From Nicotiana tabacum (taxonomy: Eukaryota > Streptophyta > Magnoliopsida > Solanales > Solanaceae): a stretch of DNA of 64,000 nt. Below, piece by piece: positions 54,577 through 63,887 of the stretch; the first letter of the stretch is position 1, and every line of letters begins with the position of its first letter. The stretch is taken from positions 32,158,758 to 32,222,757 of the forward strand of contig NC_134080.1 in assembly GCF_000715075.1 (NCBI RefSeq), given 5' to 3'. The notes under the pieces were generated by a model. It had not been told where the DNA came from, ran no database searches, and saw only the letters and a list, made by a program, of their open reading frames with translations. A program made the position numbers and the translations under genes.

Positions 54577-55300
54577 TAACCCAGCTGATCTAGCCAAACA
54601 AAAATCCCTCCATCGTTTCTTGGCGGAACCTGATAGATGAAAAGCAGTAAAGTCGATCCCGTTGGTCTCCACCACCCCCATGTTCCGTAGAACCTCGTGA
54701 TAACTATCCAAATAGTCCTGAGAATCCTCTGAAGATGTACCATCATAAGTAGTAGTAAATAGCTTGGTGAACCTGTCCAATCTCCACATGGCCTCGTAAG
54801 ACATAGCTGATCCATCGTCGGTCTGTGCTACAACACCAGGCGGAACTAACCCAACTGGCTGAGCTGCTGGAGTCTGTAACTGAGGAGCCATCTGCTCCGG
54901 AGTGTGAGTAGCGAGAGTCTGTACTCCTCTCCAGCTCGAGAGACGGCTGGTGCTACAAGAAGTATGTCGGCCTGAGTAACACTCTCCATAAGGCCCACTA
55001 GTCGGGCCAAAGCATCCTGAAGTACCGGGGTAGCTATGAACCCCTCTGGAACCTGAGCTGGCCCTACTAGAACGGTCTGGGCCGGAACCTCATCATCAAA
55101 CTCTACCTGAGACTCCACCGCTGGTACTGCTGCTCGAACTCTGGGTTGAGCCCTGCCCCTGCCTCGGCCTCTAGCACGGCCTCAACCTCGTCCTCTGCCC
55201 CTCGTAGGAGCTGCCACTGGGGGCTCGAGCTGATGAAGTGGTACGTGTTCTTGCCATCTGCGAAAGAACAGAGTAGATAGCTCAATTAACATTGAGAGAT
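54577..55300 (-). pseudogene. Gypsy B N-terminal Gag, fused to integrase
   Basis: The start lies near 55256, with ATGGCAAGAACACG on the minus strand. After frameshifts the frames read ESQVEFDDEVPAQTVLVGPA and VLQDALARLVGLMESVTQAD, then MWRLDRFTKLFTTTYDGTSS, DYLDSYHEVLRNMGVVETNG and FHLSGSAKKRWRDF. These are gypsy gag signatures. At about 54580 the capsid sequence (WLDQLG) runs straight into integrase sequence. Confidence 0.85.
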
Positions 55301-55439
55301 CAAACCGCACGATAGAGATGAATAGAAGTGAAATTGTTCCTAACTCTATAGCCTCAAGGAGATAAGTATAGACGTCTCCGTACCGATCCCTCAGACTCTA
55401 CTAAGCTTGTTTGTGAATTGTGAGACCTAGGCAACCTAG

Positions 55440-55453
55440 TGCTCTGATACCAA
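55440..55453 (-). other. Primer-binding site of gypsy B (initiator tRNA-Met)
   Basis: The minus strand reads TTGGTATCAGAGCA immediately after the 5' LTR end (GGTCGTGACA). It confirms that the right-hand LTR is the 5' LTR and that the element points left. Confidence 0.88.
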
Positions 55454-55455
55454 CT

Positions 55456-56296
55456 TGTCACGACCCAATTACCCACCATCGGGAGCGTGATGGTACCTAA
55501 CATTGTACTTGTTAGGCAAGCTAACATTATAGATTATTACACCTTTTTCCTTTGTTCATTTATAATTAAAGTCCAATAAAACTAAATCAGCGAAATTAGA
55601 AGAAGAAAATACATAATTTAACTAATTACTCTTATACTATTAATGAAAACGGGAGTAAATACCATCCAGAAACTGGTGTCACAACTCACGAACTTTCTAT
55701 AGATTACTACAAATACTGGTCTGAAGAAAAAATACATATGTCTCGAAAGTAAATAAAATAGAAATGATGTAAAGATAGGAGCGGACGCTAGGGCTTGCGG
55801 ACGCCTGCAGGACTACCTTGGGTCTCCTGAATGCAGTAACAGCAAACCAACCTCTCGATCAACCACTAGCTCTGAAATCTGCACAGAAAGTGCAGAGTGC
55901 AGTATCAGTACAACCGACCCCATGTACCAGTAAGTGTCGAGCCTAACCTCGACGAAGTAGTGACGAGGCTACGGCAGGGCATAATCAACATATATAACCT
56001 GCAACAGTTGATACTAAAACAAAAAGGAAATACAGAATGAAATATAGCAGTAACTGGCATTAAATGAATACGGAACACAGTCTTCTACCAATACTCAACT
56101 ATAATCAATCCTTAAGGAAGTTTCAACACCACAATAATGAGCCTCAGCAGAAATGAATACATAAACAACAATTGATGCGGCGCGCATCCCGATCCCACCA
56201 TATAATCAATAACGATATAAATATTCTCCCTTATTACTCCTTGTTGCGGCGTGCAACCCGATCCCACCAGTTTACCCTTGTTACTCCTAAATATAT

Positions 56297-56336
<40 letters not shown>

Positions 56337-58445
56337 CTTTTATTCCTTCTTGTTGCGGCATACAATCCGATCCCACCTGTCCACCCTTATTACTCTTTGT
56401 TGCGGCATGCAGCCCGATTCCACCAGACAACACATTCACCCTTATTCCTCTTATTGCGGCGTGCAACCCGATCCCACATACATATATCAGCACCAATCAC
56501 AGAATAAAGACAAGTGTTTCACAAGTTAACTCAAATTCTCCTCAACACATATACCTCAATCCAACATAATGGAATATCACTACAGTTATAAAGCTTCACA
56601 AGTTAAAATTACATAGCGAGACCAACCAAAGTGTACTATGAAGCACCAATAAGCCAATATAACCCAACAAGGAAATATAATGAAGCTACGAAACAATTAA
56701 TACTTAATAGAATAATCAACATTTAACATGAAGCAAGTAGACATGGAGACATGTATGAACAAGTAGCAATTAAGATAGAAAACAATGTAATAGGAAACGG
56801 GGAAGGGAACAGGTTAAAATGATAATTTTGTGGTGCATAGGTACTCGTCACCACGCCTATATGCCGCACACATGGAATTTCACATAGAAAATAAGTCGGG
56901 GATCTCTAATCCCTCAAGTCAAAGTTAGGCCAAACACTTACCTCAAGCCAACGGGTATTTCAAAGCTCAATCACCGCTTTACCCCTCGATTTCACCACCA
57001 ATTTACTCGTATCTAGTCATAATTAACTTAATAATATCAATAAATGCTAAATAACTCAACTCCAATGCATAATTATAGGTTTTCTAACATTTTCCCAAAA
57101 AGTCCAAAACCCGACCCCGGGCCCGCTTGGTCTAAACTCGAAATTCGGACCAAAACCGGATGACCCATTCACCCCCGAGCCCGTATATACAATTGGTTTT
57201 GAAATCCGACCTCAAATTGAGGTCTAAATCCCAAATTTATATAAATCCCTAGTTCTACCCAAACCCCCAATTATTCCATGAAAATCCCTAGATTTTGTGA
57301 TGAAATCTTTTGAAAAGATGAAATAGATTGAAAGAAATGAGTTAGAAATCGTTTCTATGATTTGGGGAAGAACTCCTCTTTAGAAAATCACCTATGGAAG
57401 CTTAGGTTTGAAAATTTGAGAAATGAGTTGAAAATCCCGTCTAAGTTATGTTTTACATAGTTGCAGGTATCGCATTTGCGATCACAGGTTCACACATGCG
57501 AACTCGCAATTGTGACCAATGCTTCGCAAATGTGAAGCTTGGCCTGACCTGCTGCCTTCGCGAATGCGAACAATTGTTCGCAAATGCGGTCACTGTTAAA
57601 GTCGTAATTGCGACGATGAACTTCACAAATGCGAAGGTCTCCACCCAACCAAGTCATCGCAAATGTGATGAATCTTCGCAAGTGTGGTGCTCGCATTAGC
57701 GAGCCAGACTTCGCAAATGCGAAGTCTGCAGATCTGCAACACACCAGAAAATTCCTTAATTCTCAAAACACTCTGTAGCCTATCCAAAACTCACCCGAGT
57801 CCTCGAGGCTCTAAACCAAACATGCACACAAGTCTTAAAACATCATACGAACCTGCTCGCGCAACCAAATCACCAAAATAACATATAGAACTATGAATTC
57901 AACACCAAAACTCATGAAATTTTCAAGATAGTTTTAAACTTCTTATTTTCTCAATCAATGGTCCGAAACACATCAAATTACTTCCATTTTCCATCAAATT
58001 TCACAGATAAGTGTTAAATATTATAACGAACTTGTACCGGGCTCCGTAACCAAAATACGGGCCCGATACCAATAATATTAAACATTATTCAATTTCCAAA
58101 AACCATCATATTTTTCAGTTAACAATTTTCTTCAAAAATTCATTTCTCGGGCTAGGGGCCTCGGAATTCAATTCTGTACATATGCCCAAGTCCCATATTT
58201 TACTACGGAACCTGCAGGACCGTCGGAACACGGATCCGGGTCCGTTTACCTACAATATTGACCGAAGTCAACTAAAATCACTTTTTTAAGCTAAAAATCA
58301 TTTTCTTAATTCTTTTCCCACAAAAGCTTTCCGGAATCGTGTTCGGACTGTGCACGTAAATCGAGGAGAGATAAAAGGAGGTTTTTAAGGTCTCGGAATA
58401 CAGATTCGACTTCTAAAACAAGAGATGACCTTTTAGGTCATCACA
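55456..58445 (-). repeat. 5' LTR of gypsy B
   Basis: 2990 bp, matching 50849-53770 and longer mainly because of a (TA)n run at 56300-56333. TGTCACGACC...GGTCATCACA on the + strand, and TSD taact follows. Confidence 0.92.
56300..56333. repeat. (TA)n microsatellite
   Basis: About 17 TA dinucleotides in the 5' LTR of B. The corresponding place in the 3' LTR (near 51682) has only a short atatatatatc. Confidence 0.9.
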
Positions 58446-58513
58446 TAACTAAAGTTATTTCCAGATAAGCTTTTAATAACTCACTAGTCTAGATGCACAT
58501 CATGAAAGGAGAG
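58446..58513 (+). pseudogene. Copia A polyprotein end and polypurine tract
   Basis: To the right of gypsy B the copy of the TSD (taact) and the following bases read LTKVISR-stop-AFNNSLV, the usual C-terminus of copia polyproteins, followed by atgaaaggagag immediately before the 3' LTR at 58514. The purine run is the plus-strand primer tract. Confidence 0.85.
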
Positions 58514-58725
58514 TGTTAGAGTGAGTTATGTAAATTGATTGACTTTTCTTTCATAGAGTAGATCTTGTAATCAACTAATAGGTGTCATCTTAATTGTAAA
58601 TCAACTAGTATATTCTCTAGGATTGTACTAGCATATTCTTTGGGATTGTAAATATCTTCTCATATCTGTGTAACTCTATATATTGTATAGTTGATTCATA
58701 ATGAATGACACTATAATTTCACCCA
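58514..58725 (+). repeat. 3' LTR of copia A
   Basis: It matches 2738-2948, opens TGTTAGAG and closes TTCACCCA. The neighbouring 18 bases at 58726-58743 belong to neither the LTR nor the 61-bp repeat. Confidence 0.92.
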
Positions 58726-58743
58726 TTAATTATAATGTCATAA

Positions 58744-58804
58744 TGACAACCTACTATTAGATTGAAAACTAGGATGATGCTCTTATAACTCCACTAAAAA
58801 TCAC
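58744..58804 (+). repeat. Right copy of the 61-bp direct repeat
   Basis: Equal in length to the copy at 2672-2732 and 59/61 identical. It continues rightward into CTATTTACCGACG, so this copy is attached to the real CACTA element, while the left copy is cut off by copia A. The 18 bases between the end of copia A (58725) and this repeat have no match at the left flank. Confidence 0.9.
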
Positions 58805-59624
58805 CTATTTACCGACGCAAATTACCATGAGACATCCTTGGTAACAAGGCTTTACCGAAGGAAGTCCGTCGGTAAGTGATACGTAGGTAAATCTTTCATC
58901 GGTAAATAAACCAACAGAATCCCTCGATAATTCCCGATGGACTCTATGTGAAAGCCATCAGTACCTTTTTGATAATATTTGATCAAATAATTTTACTTAC
59001 CGACATATATTCGTCGGTATATTATAAAACAATATAACAATAATCTTAATACCGACGGATATCCGTCGGTAAATTAAAAATAATAATTTAATATTACCGG
59101 CGGATACCATCGGTTATTTAGAATTTTAATTTAGTAATTCAAAAATTAAAAATATGAATAAATTCATATTCTTATGGATATCCATCGGTACGTTCAACAA
59201 AGTTTGAAAATTTGGTTTGAGTCTACCGACGGACTCCCTTGGTAAGTAAGAATTCTGGATTGGACTCTGTCCTTAAGTCCCTCAGTATACCTGCTATAAA
59301 CTTTTGCAGGTAGTGCTTATTTTTTGTTGCACCACCTGCCAGCCAGAAATATTATAATAGAAACCGAAATGCAACCACAATAAAACACAAATTAACAACA
59401 ATAAAACTTTATACAATAGAAACAGAAATGTAACCACAATAAAACATAAATTAACAACAATAAGACTTTATAAACTATCCAAATATCCAAATTATCCCAT
59501 CAAACATCAAAACTATCCAAACATCCAAATTATCCCATCAAACATCAAAACTATCCAACCAAATTTCAAAATGTAATATTCAAAGTCAACATCCAACTAA
59601 ACAACAATCCAAGCAAACATAAAA

Positions 59625-59898
59625 TCACTCCTCATCTTCGGATTCCCCCTCATCTTCTTCATCATTTATATTGCTTCCATCACTTTCATCCTCTTCATAA
59701 ATGTGGCCTTTTGGCGAAGAGCGGGGCAGGCCGATTAAGTGGTTCACTTGAGCCTTGAGGGACTCGATGTCATTTCTATGTGCGGTTCTAATCTTCTCTT
59801 CATGCTTTTTTTTTCTCGTTCATCTGCACTGTTCCTAGAAAGTTGTTGAATCGTTCGCCGCATCTCCTCAAGATCCTCATTTTGCACTGTGGCGGATG
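59625..59898 (-). pseudogene. CACTA transposase-like C-terminal remnant
   Basis: On the minus strand the reading runs NEDLEEMRRTIQQLSRNSADE, then, after one-base slippage in an A9 run (59810-59818), KIRTAHRNDIESLKAQVNHL, then YEEDESDGSNINDEEDEGES up to TGA at 59625-59627. A coiled-coil segment followed by an acidic tail is common at the end of plant En/Spm-type transposase ORFs. No catalytic part is recognisable, so the call rests on position and composition. Confidence 0.45.
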
Positions 59899-60689
59899 TC
59901 TCAATACCTTGTAATCCACAAAAGAGAAGTGGAAAAAATACACGAAGAGTTAGAATGGAATAATTCAGAACCTAACTTCGTAAACTTTAACTAGGAAACA
60001 TCGGCTACCAATACATACCATGAAATAAAAACTTCGACTAAGTTTTGAGCAACATATTACTTTCACTAGGTAAAATATTATTTTTAGATCAAGAATGTGA
60101 AGCTCATCATCAAGAAATGTCCCTATGACAGAAATCACTTAAATCTTCCATGACTTGCTTTTCTTATTTCTATTTATTGTTTTTGTGGCTCATCTTTCTG
60201 GAAGGCTCCTAGTTGAAGCAAATATTAATGGTGGTATCCACACTAATCACCTAATAACACTCTTGGCAGATTCCAAAAGGTCTAAATTGTCCTCTAAAGC
60301 TTCTTAGCTATTAGAATGTGAATATCTCTGTTGTCATCATCTCTGTTTGGATTACCATGGAAAATATATACTAGTATAATACTAAAAGCTAACGTTTTAG
60401 TTCTTTTTCGGGAAGAAGCATTGGTCTTTTTCAGCACCTAAGAACCCCAAACCACCAACAAAAGTAGTTTTGTCTGATAAGAGTACTAATTTAAGGCAGA
60501 AAACAAAAACTTGACTACAGCCTCCATCCAATATCAGTGAAGCAATCCAGACAAATAGCGAAAGCAAAGAATTATCCGAGAGAGCTCTATTATCTAGCTT
60601 TATAGAGTTCTGATAACGAATGGAATAGTATCTAATGATGTTAATATCGCCTACAGATTAATGGACAGGCCTTGGTACCTTGATCTTCA
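59899..60689. mobile_element. CACTA interior, nothing recognised
   Basis: AT-rich, stops in all frames, no inverted repeats or domains that I can see. Probably decayed transposase introns or filler. Confidence 0.5.
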
Positions 60690-61079
60690 ATTATGCGTAG
60701 TACTATCACATACTGTATTCTTCATCAGTGTATATAACAATTGGGGAACCTTTTTGTGCTTGTTTTTGGACCTCATATGAACACACCTGGATTAACAGTT
60801 CTTTTGCTTCAGTTTACACCCAAGCAGTAAACATTCTTCTTGGCAAATTAAGAGACAAAGATATATCAATCTACAAATATACTATTAATACACTTATACT
60901 TCGTGTAATTATCAATCTACAAGCTAAATACAATTAATACACGTTTACTTAGAATATTATCAATGTTTATAATAATCAATGTTAACGTTATTTAAGGACA
61001 CCGTTAATACACTTCTACTTACAGTAATTATCAATTTATAAGATAAATCATCGCTAATATTTCTTACGAAAACGACTAA

Positions 61080-61712
61080 GAGGGCGTTTGGCTAAGCTTA
61101 TAAGCAGTGGCGGAGGCAGGATCTCCACGAAGGGGGTTCAAAAAAAAATTTGTAGCTAGTGGGAATTGAACTCATGACCTTATGTAGATTTTGAACCCCC
61201 TTGACTACTAAACTACACTTTTGGATTGTGTTAAGGGTGTTCAAAACTTAATATATAGAGATAAAAAACAAATTTTGCCTTATATATACAGTGTAATTTT
61301 TCGGCGAAGGGTGTTCGGGTGAACACCCTTGCGCCCCTAAATCCGCCCCTGCTTATAAGCTGATCAAACTGGCTTATAAGCACTTTTTGGCTTATCTATG
61401 CGTTTGGTAAAATTAAAAGTGCTTATAAGCCAAAAATAAGCCAAAAGTCATAAGTTGGTCCCCCCAACTTATCAAATTGCATCTTATAAGCACTTTAAGT
61501 TTGATTAAAATATTTACAATTCTATCCCTAAAATACGTCTTTTTAAAACAAAACTCTTCGTATACCAACTTCTTCAGCTACTTATTATTAATTTCAGCAC
61601 TTTTATCCAAATACGTAACTGCTTATTTTTTAAATCGGCTTCAGCACTTAAAAGTGCTTTTCAGCACATAATGCTTATCAGTTATTCTAAATCAGCTAAG
61701 CCAAACGGGCTC
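61080..61712. mobile_element. MITE with TAA target site (PIF/Harbinger-like)
   Basis: Termini GAGGGCGTTTGGCTAAGCTT and, reverse complemented, GAGCCCGTTTGGCTTAGCTG are inverted repeats. TSD taa lies at 61077-61079 and 61713-61715. It is 633 bp including a nested 247-bp MITE and its duplicated 8-bp site. The interior has many aagtgcttataagcc units in both orientations. No ORF with a domain. A TAA/TTA TSD suggests the PIF/Harbinger (Tourist) class; the family name is inferred. Confidence 0.8.
61105..61351. mobile_element. hAT-type MITE nested in the TAA MITE
   Basis: It begins CAGTGGCGGAGGCAGG and ends ATCCGCCCCTG, inverted with mismatches. The 8-bp TSD cttataag (61097-61104 and 61352-61359) is perfect and 8 bp is diagnostic of hAT transposons. 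Length 247 bp. The sequence ggtgaacacccttg near its right end is typical of a widespread solanaceous repeat (recalled). Confidence 0.85.
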
Positions 61713-61874
61713 TAATACACTTCTTCTTAGTGTGTAATTATTAATTTATAGGTTAATCAATGTAGTTAAGGATACTACAAATTCGCTTTTACTTTGTGTA
61801 ATTATAAATTACTAAGCTAATTACTACTAATATATTGTTAAGTAGTGTAATTACCATAAATACAGTTCCACTTA

Positions 61875-63109
61875 GAGCCTGTTTGGAAAGCCACATTGGA
61901 AATGGATTTGGGTGTAATTGGGTGTAACTACACAGTTTGACATGTTTGTAGGGCCAAGTAATTACTTGGTCAGCAAGTAATTGGATGTAATTGGAAGGAT
62001 GTAATTACACTCTCCAATTCTCAAGGGGGAGGTGAGAATTGGTGGTAATTATACTATGTAACTACAAAGTTGCTTTTTAGATTCTTTCTTTTATTTTAAC
62101 TTATTTTCTTTATAACTTTTTGTTTCTATTATTTAATTTTTTTATTTTATTTTTACTTTTTAATTTCTTTTGAAATTTTAAAATATATTTTTGTTTGTAC
62201 ATTATTTATCTTTTATTTCTCTACCTTTACTTTTTATGATTCCATGTAATTTCTTATATTTTATTTTTATTTATTTTATTATTCTATTTTCTAAAACTAC
62301 ACCTTCTAATATTAGAAATAATGAGTCTTTAACAAACTTGGCATATAATGAGTGATGCAATTAAAGTGGAATTTTGTTGTTGAATGTGATTATAAACTTA
62401 TATTTTTCCTAATCTTAAGTTGTAGTGGAACTTACTATTATTACGTTGGAATTTGACATATGTTACACTATTATTTTTTTTGAATTTTGAACTCTGTTAT
62501 ATTTATGGTTCTAATTTACTTGTTTTAGTAGCATTGGCTCACATTGCATGTTGTTCATTTTTTAGTTAGAATTGATAGATTAATTTTGTCAAACATTTGA
62601 ATAATGTTATGATATTATATTTATAAATATTAGTTTATTTTATCAAACATAAATTCCATGATGTTCTTACAAAACGTATATTTTTAGTTTTTGTAAATAT
62701 CTAAACTAAATATATATTTTTAGTTTTTGTAAGTATCTAAATTAAATATTATTAATTTGGAATATATATATATATATAAATTATTTTTACAATATTAGTT
62801 ATAAATATATGATTACTAATTAATGTATATTCACGTAAAAAATACATCTTAAATACCAAATATAATATTATTTATACTTATAAAAATTTATAGGCATATA
62901 TTTATTATATTAACTTTTAAGTTTTGATAATTACTTCATTTAAAATTTAATCTAACTGTATAATTACACTTGTGTAACCAAACAGTAAACTTGTAATTAC
63001 ACTGTAATTATACTATGACAAACAAACATATCATCGTAATTACATAACTGTGTAATTACTCTAGTAATTACACCAATTCCAATTACCTGGTGGCTTTCCA
63101 AACAGACCC
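61875..63109. mobile_element. 1.2-kb MITE-like element with TTA target site
   Basis: The left end GAGCCTGTTTGGAAAGCCAC and the right end reverse complemented GGGTCTGTTTGGAAAGCCAC form a 20-bp inverted repeat with three mismatches. TSD tta at 61872-61874 and 63110-63112. Near both ends gtaattac/gtaattgg strings recur in both orientations. The middle (62050-62950) is extremely AT-rich. No coding capacity. Confidence 0.82.
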
Positions 63110-63117
63110 TTAGTGTA

Positions 63118-63124
63118 CAACAAT

Positions 63125-63186
<62 letters not shown>

Positions 63187-63187
63187 C
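63118..63187 (-). repeat. (CAA)n run, the tail of a SINE
   Basis: About 22 CAA triplets (TTG on the minus strand), directly before the SINE body. Confidence 0.9.
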
Positions 63188-63283
63188 CCAGTATAATCTC
63201 ACTTAGTGGGGTCTGGGGAGGGTAGTGTGTACGCAGACCTTACCCCTACCCTAGGGTAGAGAGGTTGTTTCCAAAATAGGCTA
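63188..63283 (-). mobile_element. Truncated solanaceous SINE (TS-like), minus orientation
   Basis: On the minus strand the order is ggaaacaacctctctaccct, gggtaggggtaaggtctgcg, tacacactaccctccccaga, ccccac..., then (TTG)n. This is the 3' body of the tobacco TS-type SINE with its TTG-repeat tail (recalled family). The tRNA-derived head is absent, so it is 5'-truncated. No clear TSD was found. Confidence 0.75.
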
Positions 63284-63787
63284 ATCAACCACTAAGATAA
63301 TTAACTAAATACTTGTCGAGGGACTTACCGATGGCCTTCCTCGCTATTGTGTAATAACAAATACAAAATAATTACGTATAAGATTATATATTTAAATTAC
63401 CGACGGAAATTCATCGGTACTGTAAGAACAAAATTCAAAATATTATGTAAATGCAAATAGTGATTGAGTACGTCGATAACTTTATTTTCTTTTTCAGTTA
63501 TTTTTTTTAAAAGCACCGAGAGACATCGTCGGTACCTAAAAAAACAATTCAAAAATATAAATACAAAATATTCCGAAGGAGTCCGTCGGTAAATTACCGA
63601 CTGAGTGCATCGGTACAGTCAATTAAATTTTGACCGGTCAACGTATCATTATTAACCGAGAGTTGTACGTCCGTTATTTTAAAAAAAAAAATTAAAAAGT
63701 TCAAAAATACGGAAGGACTCAGTCGGAAAATCCCTCGGAATAGCAACGGAAAAAGGCCCATCGGTAAACAGCTGTTTTTTAATAGTG
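63284..63787. mobile_element. Right sub-terminal region of the CACTA element
   Basis: It contains accgacggaaattcatcggt, aggagtccgtcggtaaatta, and gcccatcggtaaacagctg, i.e. several inverted ACCGACGG/CCGTCGGT motifs, and ends AATAGTG. No gene is seen. The minus-strand frames at 63594-63903 run across the transposon end into the phosphatase exon and are chance. Confidence 0.75.
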
Positions 63788-63794
63788 GATCCAG

Positions 63795-63887
63795 GTGGCA
63801 TATAAACACATGACTCCTGCTGCTGCACTGGATTATGTTCGGTCCAGAAGACTTCGAGTACAGTTATTGGCTCCTTCTCATTGGAAG
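63795..63887 (+). pseudogene. PTPMT1/DSP8-like phosphatase, exon after the giant intron
   Basis: gtg at 63795 opens VAYKHMTPAAALDYVRSRR, then LRVQLLAPSHWK ending at aag 63885-63887, followed by the donor GTAAAC. In plant PTPMT1-type proteins this segment directly follows the catalytic loop (…CYLV-x-YKHMTP-x-AA...YVRSxRPRVLLAPSQW, family knowledge). Relative to that pattern there is Leu for Pro and an extra Gln codon (RLRVQLLAP), mild changes that fit relaxed constraint. Phase agrees with the exon ending at 2590. Confidence 0.82.

Larger units (their letters stand above)
50849..58445 (-). mobile_element. Tekay/Del-like gypsy element B with deleted pol
   Basis: LTRs at 50849-53770 and 55456-58445 (2922 and 2990 bp) begin TGTCACGACCCAATT and end GGTCATCACA on the + strand. 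A perfect TSD taact flanks it (50844-50848 and 58446-58450). The internal 1685 bp hold, on the minus strand, a PBS, an N-terminal gag, then directly the integrase C-terminal half with a chromodomain-like tail, and a PPT. Protease, RT, RNase H and the integrase core are missing, so it is a deletion derivative. The chromodomain-like end (PVAILDRQVRQLRSK, VTWESDSDMRSRYPHLF) marks the chromovirus Tekay/Del group (family knowledge). Confidence 0.92.
2738..58725 (+). mobile_element. Ty1/copia element A, split by nested insertions
   Basis: LTRs of 211 bp (2738-2948) and 212 bp (58514-58725) share TGTTAGAG...TTCACCCA ends and differ at about ten positions by eye. An initiator tRNA-Met PBS follows the left LTR, and a purine tract (aaaggagag) precedes the right LTR. 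Gag, protease, integrase, RNase H and C-terminal remnants occur in correct copia order (PR-IN-RT-RH), but in four pieces: 3017-4888, 45120-46762, 50747-50848 and 58446-58513. With insertions removed the element is under 5 kb and lacks most of its RT. Flanking pentamers (atgta on the left, ttaat on the right) do not match, so no TSD survives. Confidence 0.92.
60690..61874. repeat. Degenerate AT-rich minisatellite interrupted by MITEs
   Basis: Units of about 60-75 bp of the form aatacacttxtacttxgtgtaattatxaatttataagxtaa recur at roughly 60875, 60930, 61000, 61715 and 61780-61870. The MITE at 61080 splits the array and another MITE follows it. Confidence 0.6.
58792..63787 (-). mobile_element. 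CACTA-type DNA transposon
   Basis: The left end is CACTAAAAATCACCTATTT. The right end, reverse complemented, is CACTATTAAAAAACAGCTG followed by TTTACCGATGG. Both then continue into TTTACCGA(C/T)G, so an imperfect inverted terminus of about 25-30 bp is present. Sub-terminal copies of ttaccgacgga and tccgtcggtaa in both orientations occur at 58805-59260 and 63310-63770, as usual for CACTA elements. Expected 3-bp TSDs do not match (ctc and gat). Only a C-terminal transposase-like remnant is left, and the interior is filled by other repeats, so it is defective. Confidence 0.8.
2591..63794 (+). other. Giant intron (about 61.2 kb) of the phosphatase gene, filled by nested transposons
   Basis: The catalytic exon stops being conserved after codon TTG at 2588-2590. 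The next conserved codons (V-A-Y-K-H-M-T-P) start at 63795 after ...gatccag. Phase is preserved exactly across the gap. The donor gtggct is weak; the acceptor ccag|GTGG is normal. Everything in between can be assigned to mobile elements except about 130 bp at the left (2591-2719), the short right rim (63788-63794) and the 66 bp at 58726-58791. Whether this intron is still spliced cannot be seen from DNA. Confidence 0.65.

Noticed and set aside
2733..58730. Flanking pentamers atgta and ttaat as a TSD of copia A
   Set aside because: They do not match. The flanks instead share the 61-bp repeat at different distances from the LTRs.
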